Positions 38,839 through 42,559 of a stretch of 42,559 nucleotides of DNA are shown one piece after another (the first letter of the stretch is position 1; every line of letters begins with the position of its first letter). The notes under the pieces are model-generated. The model was not told where the DNA came from, ran no database searches, and saw nothing but the letters and a program-made list of their open reading frames with translations. Both the position numbers and the translations under genes were made by a program. The DNA is taken from positions 1 to 42,559 of the forward strand of contig JALWZS010000039.1 in NCBI GenBank assembly GCA_027002475.1, read 5' to 3'. The stretch is from a bacterium. Lineage in GTDB: Bacteria > Patescibacteriota > 4484-211 > GCA-002791395.

Positions 38839-41800
38839 GGGGTATATCTCGTTTAAAAAAAAGATTCTTTGGTGGACCAGGTGAGTCCTCGTTTCGGTTA
38901 GAAAACAGCAGAGCAAGTCATCTTACGGAATCGCGGGAAACTAGCGCAGAAAACAATTTGGAAGAAAGCGCGTCAGTACTAGATGGTCTGTTCGAAGATT
39001 ATAGACTTAGCGATATCGTCGATATAGAGACCGATAATACGGGTGGGGTAGAGAAGGTTATTCTTAATAATAGTGGTCGAGAACTATCAGAGGAGTTGTA
39101 CAGACAGTTAATGATAGAGGCTTCCTTTAAGGTGAGTGAAAACGATGAAGCTATGTCTGACTTCGAAATAGTACGCGAGACGCTAAAAGAAAAGTATGCA
39201 TTCTATAAGAAAGAAATGCAGTCAGGGAGGATTACGAAAAATGAACTTACTGCAATCCGTCGTTTGTTTCAATCTATCCGGGCAAAGATGCAAATGGATG
39301 TTGCCTATGCATTGGCGTCCAAACAACAGGATGAACCCAGACTCTCCTTTAAAGACGCTCTCAAACTAGCACGCAAGACACGACAAGAGCTTATTGAAGG
39401 CAGTACACCCAATGCTAAGTCTGAATTTGTCTTGGATCTAGTGCAAGACACAGTTAAATCAGGGGCTGGGCATGGGGAAGAATACGAAACTGTGAGGCTT
39501 TTAGCTATAGAAAACGGAAGGGTGCGGCTTTCGATGCAAGGTAAAGAGCTCGCTCAATCCATACTAGACAAAGCGTTGAGTATGTCAGTGAATGAAGCAG
39601 GTGGTGAGAGATTGCAAAAAGCTAAGGAAATTATTGATATGGAGTTTTTGGCAATTTTAAACGATTCTGCTATCGACGAGATTGATAAACGAGCGTATCG
39701 CAGGATAAGGCAGTCTGTAGTTGCAAGGTTAGCGGCGCTTGCTAAGAAAGAAGGGGCTAAGCTCAATGTAACTCATGTCATGACAGAAGCGGGTAGGGTT
39801 TCTGAGGAGCAGCAGGCATTATTTTTAAGAGAAGCTAGCAAGGCAAAGCAAGAGCTGTCTGAAACCATGCAAACCGAGATTGCATCAATGGAAACAGAAG
39901 CGAAGAAGCTTATTGGTAGAGCGTATGCGTTGCGAAGCGAAGGTGATGTAGAAGAAGCAGCAGCTGATCTGCGTGAGAAGCTTCCACCGAAACGGAGTTT
40001 TAGAGATCGTATCTCTGGATTCGGAAGGACTGCTGCGAAGAAAGGGCTCAAGCTAGCTTACCTAACCTCCACAATGATTGCAATAGCTGGCACTCTTGCA
40101 TCGTCTAGTCATATAGAAGTATCCGCGAAGCAAGTAGCGGATGAGTTAAGAAAAAGTAAAGAACAAGGCATAGTATTGGCGTTAGACGATTTCAATGAAA
40201 GTGGTCCTGTTTATGACCAGCCACAGCTACAGTATCCTGACAACTCTATGGGAGATACTGTGCCGCAATCCGGCGCAGGTGAGACTACTCGAGAGACTGT
40301 CGCGGGGGGGGATAATAGTGAAGGTGTAGGTCAACAAAATGATTCGGAGCGATTAAGTCAAAAGGATCAAGATGTAGTGGGGGCGAGGGAGATGGCTACT
40401 GCGGACATATCGGAATTGAAGAAACAATTACACGAAGTCTCATTTATGGAGAATCAGCTTAATGAGTGGAAACATGCAGGGTTTGAGGTTGTTTCCAACA
40501 AAGAGTCAGGGGAGTTACTGCTGATTGCCCCAGAGACAGCAAATCCAATATATCCTGTCGAGCGCTATCGAGGAAAGGCAACGAATGCGAGGCTGGCTGC
40601 AGAACAGATTATGAGTAGATATCAAGAGGCAGGATTGCTTCGCCCCGGTCAAGAACGCGGACTTATACGTGATAGGTATCTTGTTATAACTGGTGATAAT
40701 TCGCCTTATGTGGACACGCATTTTGGTTTCGGTGGGGGGGTGTGCTGGACTGTTGCTACCCTAGGGAGAAACGAAGATGAGGTAAATAAGTACTCACCTA
40801 TCCCAATATTTGAATTTCCGCAACAGGATGGTTCCTGGTCCACCAAGAATACCAACCCGAAGCACACAATCAAGCATCCTTACAGGAAAGGACAGGCAGG
40901 GTATGCGACTTATACGCCACTGGATCGCAGGGGGGATCCTCGGAAATGGGATCCTGGATACACTGTCTACGAGGAAGAACCCGGGGTGCCAGGTTGGGAC
41001 TATCGTTCTAGGATAAACCCTGATTTAGCAAGAGCGTTTCCTGGCTATGAAGTCTTGGTTGAGGAAAGGGTGGAGTATCACCCTGAAGGAGATGGGGGGC
41101 CGGAACGTGTTGTCGCACGAGTGATCGTACATCTCAAACCAAAGGGACAGATGGAAGTAGCAAAAAAGGACATACAAGAGGGTACAAAGAAAGCCTTGTT
41201 CGCCCTTGCAGAAAGGTTTAGTGGCGTGTACAAGCCTGAAGCTGCGCGATTTGCTCAAGGAATAGTTGTAGGAACTCCTACAGTGGAACAGGATTCAACA
41301 TTTGTTAAGAATGCTGGCAGAATTGAGCGATTGATTACTAGCGAGGAAGCTACAGCTTCTTTCCGTGCTAAGCGCCCCACTTTTTATGCGCTTGGTGAGT
41401 GGGATAAAGTTGTTGCACGCCGGAAGAAGTTTAATCGTGGAGAGTTTTCTAGAGAAGACATGAGACTGATGGATGAAGGGGCAAGGATTGCAATCAACCC
41501 GGCTAGGGTAAGTGAGGTTTATGCTCGGCGTATGGAACAGTTATATAAAGAGTCTAACGGGAATTGGGATGTATTTATAGATAGTGTGCAAGGAGATAAA
41601 GTTCTAATACAGGAGTCAAAAAAGGTATTGGGTATGAAGGCAGTGCTTGAGTACGATGGCTCTGAGGGTAAGAAACTCGGATTGGTTGTTGTTGCGGATG
41701 TTTATCAACCCAAGCATGCGGCTGAAGATATGTATTCTAAGGATGATGGTGATAGGTTTAGTAGTAAGTTTTCTATAGATGGGGATAGCGCGTTTCTTGA

Positions 41801-42056
41801 TAAACTATACGGGAAAGATGCGCATTACGTAAAAAACAAAGGCTTTTTCTCTCCAGATGGTAAGAGAATCGACCCTCTTCCAGTAAATGTTTACATATAT
41901 CCAAGGACGTCTAAAGTGAGAACTCCTAACACGGAAGTTGCTGCTAGTCGCTCTGGCCAGACGATGGAAGGGAAGCTGAGCAAGGAAGAGGTACTACGAA
42001 GGCAAAAAGAGCAAGAAAGATTAGCAAAGGTGCGATATTCTAAATACCCGACATAG
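38835..42056 (+). CDS. 1073-residue single-pass protein with helical half and cysteine-bearing domain
   Basis: Residues 1-390 are mostly charged helices. A membrane helix lies at about 404-422 (LKLAYLTSTMIAIAGTLA), then a disordered acidic part (about 440-510), then a folded part. Residues about 625-720 contain FGFGGGVCWTVATLG (Cys637) and TIKHPYRKGQAGYATYTPLD, which faintly recall the GGGVCQ and HPHS parts of VanW-like proteins; I do not claim membership. The remaining 350 residues (about 720-1073) are mixed alpha/beta with a basic helical end (KEEVLRRQKEQERLAKVRYSK). The basic N-terminus suggests a cytoplasmic first half and the cysteine domain outside. Last gene of the operon; function unknown. 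Confidence 0.8.
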   Translation: MRGISRLKKRFFGGPGESSFRLENSRASHLTESRETSAENNLEESASVLDGLFEDYRLSDIVDIETDNTGGVEKVILNNSGRELSEELYRQLMIEASFKVSENDEAMSDFEIVRETLKEKYAFYKKEMQSGRITKNELTAIRRLFQSIRAKMQMDVAYALASKQQDEPRLSFKDALKLARKTRQELIEGSTPNAKSEFVLDLVQDTVKSGAGHGEEYETVRLLAIENGRVRLSMQGKELAQSILDKALSMSVNEAGGERLQKAKEIIDMEFLAILNDSAIDEIDKRAYRRIRQSVVARLAALAKKEGAKLNVTHVMTEAGRVSEEQQALFLREASKAKQELSETMQTEIASMETEAKKLIGRAYALRSEGDVEEAAADLREKLPPKRSFRDRISGFGRTAAKKGLKLAYLTSTMIAIAGTLASSSHIEVSAKQVADELRKSKEQGIVLALDDFNESGPVYDQPQLQYPDNSMGDTVPQSGAGETTRETVAGGDNSEGVGQQNDSERLSQKDQDVVGAREMATADISELKKQLHEVSFMENQLNEWKHAGFEVVSNKESGELLLIAPETANPIYPVERYRGKATNARLAAEQIMSRYQEAGLLRPGQERGLIRDRYLVITGDNSPYVDTHFGFGGGVCWTVATLGRNEDEVNKYSPIPIFEFPQQDGSWSTKNTNPKHTIKHPYRKGQAGYATYTPLDRRGDPRKWDPGYTVYEEEPGVPGWDYRSRINPDLARAFPGYEVLVEERVEYHPEGDGGPERVVARVIVHLKPKGQMEVAKKDIQEGTKKALFALAERFSGVYKPEAARFAQGIVVGTPTVEQDSTFVKNAGRIERLITSEEATASFRAKRPTFYALGEWDKVVARRKKFNRGEFSREDMRLMDEGARIAINPARVSEVYARRMEQLYKESNGNWDVFIDSVQGDKVLIQESKKVLGMKAVLEYDGSEGKKLGLVVVADVYQPKHAAEDMYSKDDGDRFSSKFSIDGDSAFLDKLYGKDAHYVKNKGFFSPDGKRIDPLPVNVYIYPRTSKVRTPNTEVAASRSGQTMEGKLSKEEVLRRQKEQERLAKVRYSKYPT

Positions 42057-42171
42057 TTCTTCGTTCTGTTGTTGCTGTATGTGCTTTGGCGTGTTTTACT
42101 CTGACGATTGGTTGTAGAAATATCCAGTTGGTGGTTTTTGAGAAAAGATATGAGGAGTACTTTGCGTGCAT

Positions 42172-42209
42172 AAAAAAAGCGGGTCACACACACAAGGTGC
42201 GCAACCCGC
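42172..42209 (-). terminator. Intrinsic terminator of the right-edge minus gene
   Basis: On the minus strand GCGGGT (42204-42209) pairs with ACCCGC (42179-42184), with GCGCAC/GTGTGT inner pairing, followed by seven T. It is 20 nt after the stop of the partial gene at 42230. Confidence 0.8.
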
Positions 42210-42229
42210 CGCAACCCGAGGGAGAGGTC

Positions 42230-42559
42230 TTAGCGATATATCAGCATCGCTTCTTCCTCGCCCCCGGGGTATAGTTGCCAGAGAAATTCAAGGCTGACCT
42301 CCATGCCCTCTGGCACCTGGGCATAAGAGGTTTTCCGGACTGGGTCCCAGAACCGCACGGCCTTGATCGTGCGTTCTGGGTTGAGGCTGTTTTTAACCAG
42401 CTTGAGTTCTACTAGCTGGTTAGCCTCAAAGATCCATGCCCGCTCGCCCGCTGCGGGCGAGCCTTCCGCCCGCGCCTCGATCTCAATGATCGGGCAGGGG
42501 GGGGGCCCACAATCGAGTGCCGCCCCCTCCCGGCTAATCAGCTGGACGTTCTCTTTGGG
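42230..42559 (-). CDS. Partial GC-rich gene at right edge, unknown
   Basis: The minus-strand frame is open from the window edge (42559) to TAA at 42230, giving the last 109 residues of a longer protein. Visible parts include ISREGAALDCGPPPCPIIEI, AWIFEANQLVELKLVKNSL, AVRFWDPVRKTSYAQVPEG and LEFLWQLYPGGEEEAML. Codon use is strongly G/C-ending, unlike all other genes here, and an intrinsic terminator follows. A run of nine G (about 42496-42504 on the plus strand) may affect sequence accuracy, but the frame remains open through it. No family is recognised; a recently gained gene or a contig join is possible. Confidence 0.65.
   Translation of the reverse strand, partial: PKENVQLISREGAALDCGPPPCPIIEIEARAEGSPAAGERAWIFEANQLVELKLVKNSLNPERTIKAVRFWDPVRKTSYAQVPEGMEVSLEFLWQLYPGGEEEAMLIYR

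Noticed and set aside
42086-42274. Short plus-strand frame that resembles a lipoprotein signal (LTIGC)
   Set aside because: There is no ATG or GTG start, and it runs antisense through the terminator and end of the partial minus gene.
1-42559. Insertion sequences, transposases, integrases or prophage genes
   Set aside because: No recognisable transposase, recombinase or phage structural gene and no flanked inverted repeats were seen.

Overview
The window looks like a chromosomal segment of a small-genome bacterium of the Candidate Phyla Radiation (Patescibacteria). This is inferred from gene content: many short orphan membrane proteins, a shortened YebC, an endonuclease III without iron-sulfur cysteines, tightly overlapping genes and large coiled-coil orphans. 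TGA is used only as a stop, so the recoded Gracilibacteria/Absconditabacteria type is unlikely. The exact lineage cannot be read from the sequence. Most of the window is moderately AT-rich; the last ~350 bases are clearly GC-rich.

Layout. 1-3505 (+): four coupled orphan genes that form two pairs of tandem paralogues (two short helical proteins, two coiled-coil proteins). 3589-5629 (+): an SPFH/stomatin protein and a polyprenyl diphosphate synthase. 5684-9155 (+): a secreted subtilase carrying a dockerin-like module, overlapping a gene for a cohesin-like protein with an LPSTG wall anchor. A sortase at 17027-17725 could attach the latter, giving a two-gene surface complex. 9117-10148 (-) and 10225-12258 (+) are divergent around a perfect inverted repeat; the plus gene fuses a winged helix to two PEP-utiliser swivelling domains. 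12272-20373 (-) is a run of eight genes: TIM-barrel hydrolase, small membrane protein, frameshifted GT2 polysaccharide synthase, sortase, DUF4349 protein, PAS histidine kinase, sugar nucleotidyltransferase and ECF sigma factor. 20501-22315 (+) holds a small membrane protein and a GT-C glycosyltransferase. 22316-23066 has no protein gene but is packed with inverted repeats.

23067-32072 (+) is a copper/metal-handling island: an ATPase-winged helix regulator, a DUF1573 protein, a CopB-type P1B ATPase, a Met/His-rich membrane protein, a DUF302 protein, a membrane-anchored CC/CxH protein, a response regulator with its kinase, and a rhodanese-DUF1573 fusion. Three transcription units of this island begin with the same element: two 11-bp direct repeats, 6 bp, a -10 hexamer, 6 bp, and the ATG. 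This indicates one regulon with leaderless mRNAs. Downstream come tRNA-Arg(CCG), a class A beta-lactamase-like protein, YebC, a zinc-ribbon membrane protein, peptide deformylase, endonuclease III, D-aminoacyl-tRNA deacylase, a three-gene orphan operon ending in a 1073-residue membrane protein, and a GC-rich partial gene at the right edge.

Across the window at least fourteen genes have a -10 hexamer ending 6-7 nt before the start codon and no Shine-Dalgarno sequence, so leaderless transcription appears to be common here. The most original candidates for follow-up are the cohesin/dockerin/sortase surface protease pair, the copper-island operator with fixed geometry, the HTH-PEP-swivel fusion with its palindromic operator, and the structured intergenic region at 22.3-23.0 kb.
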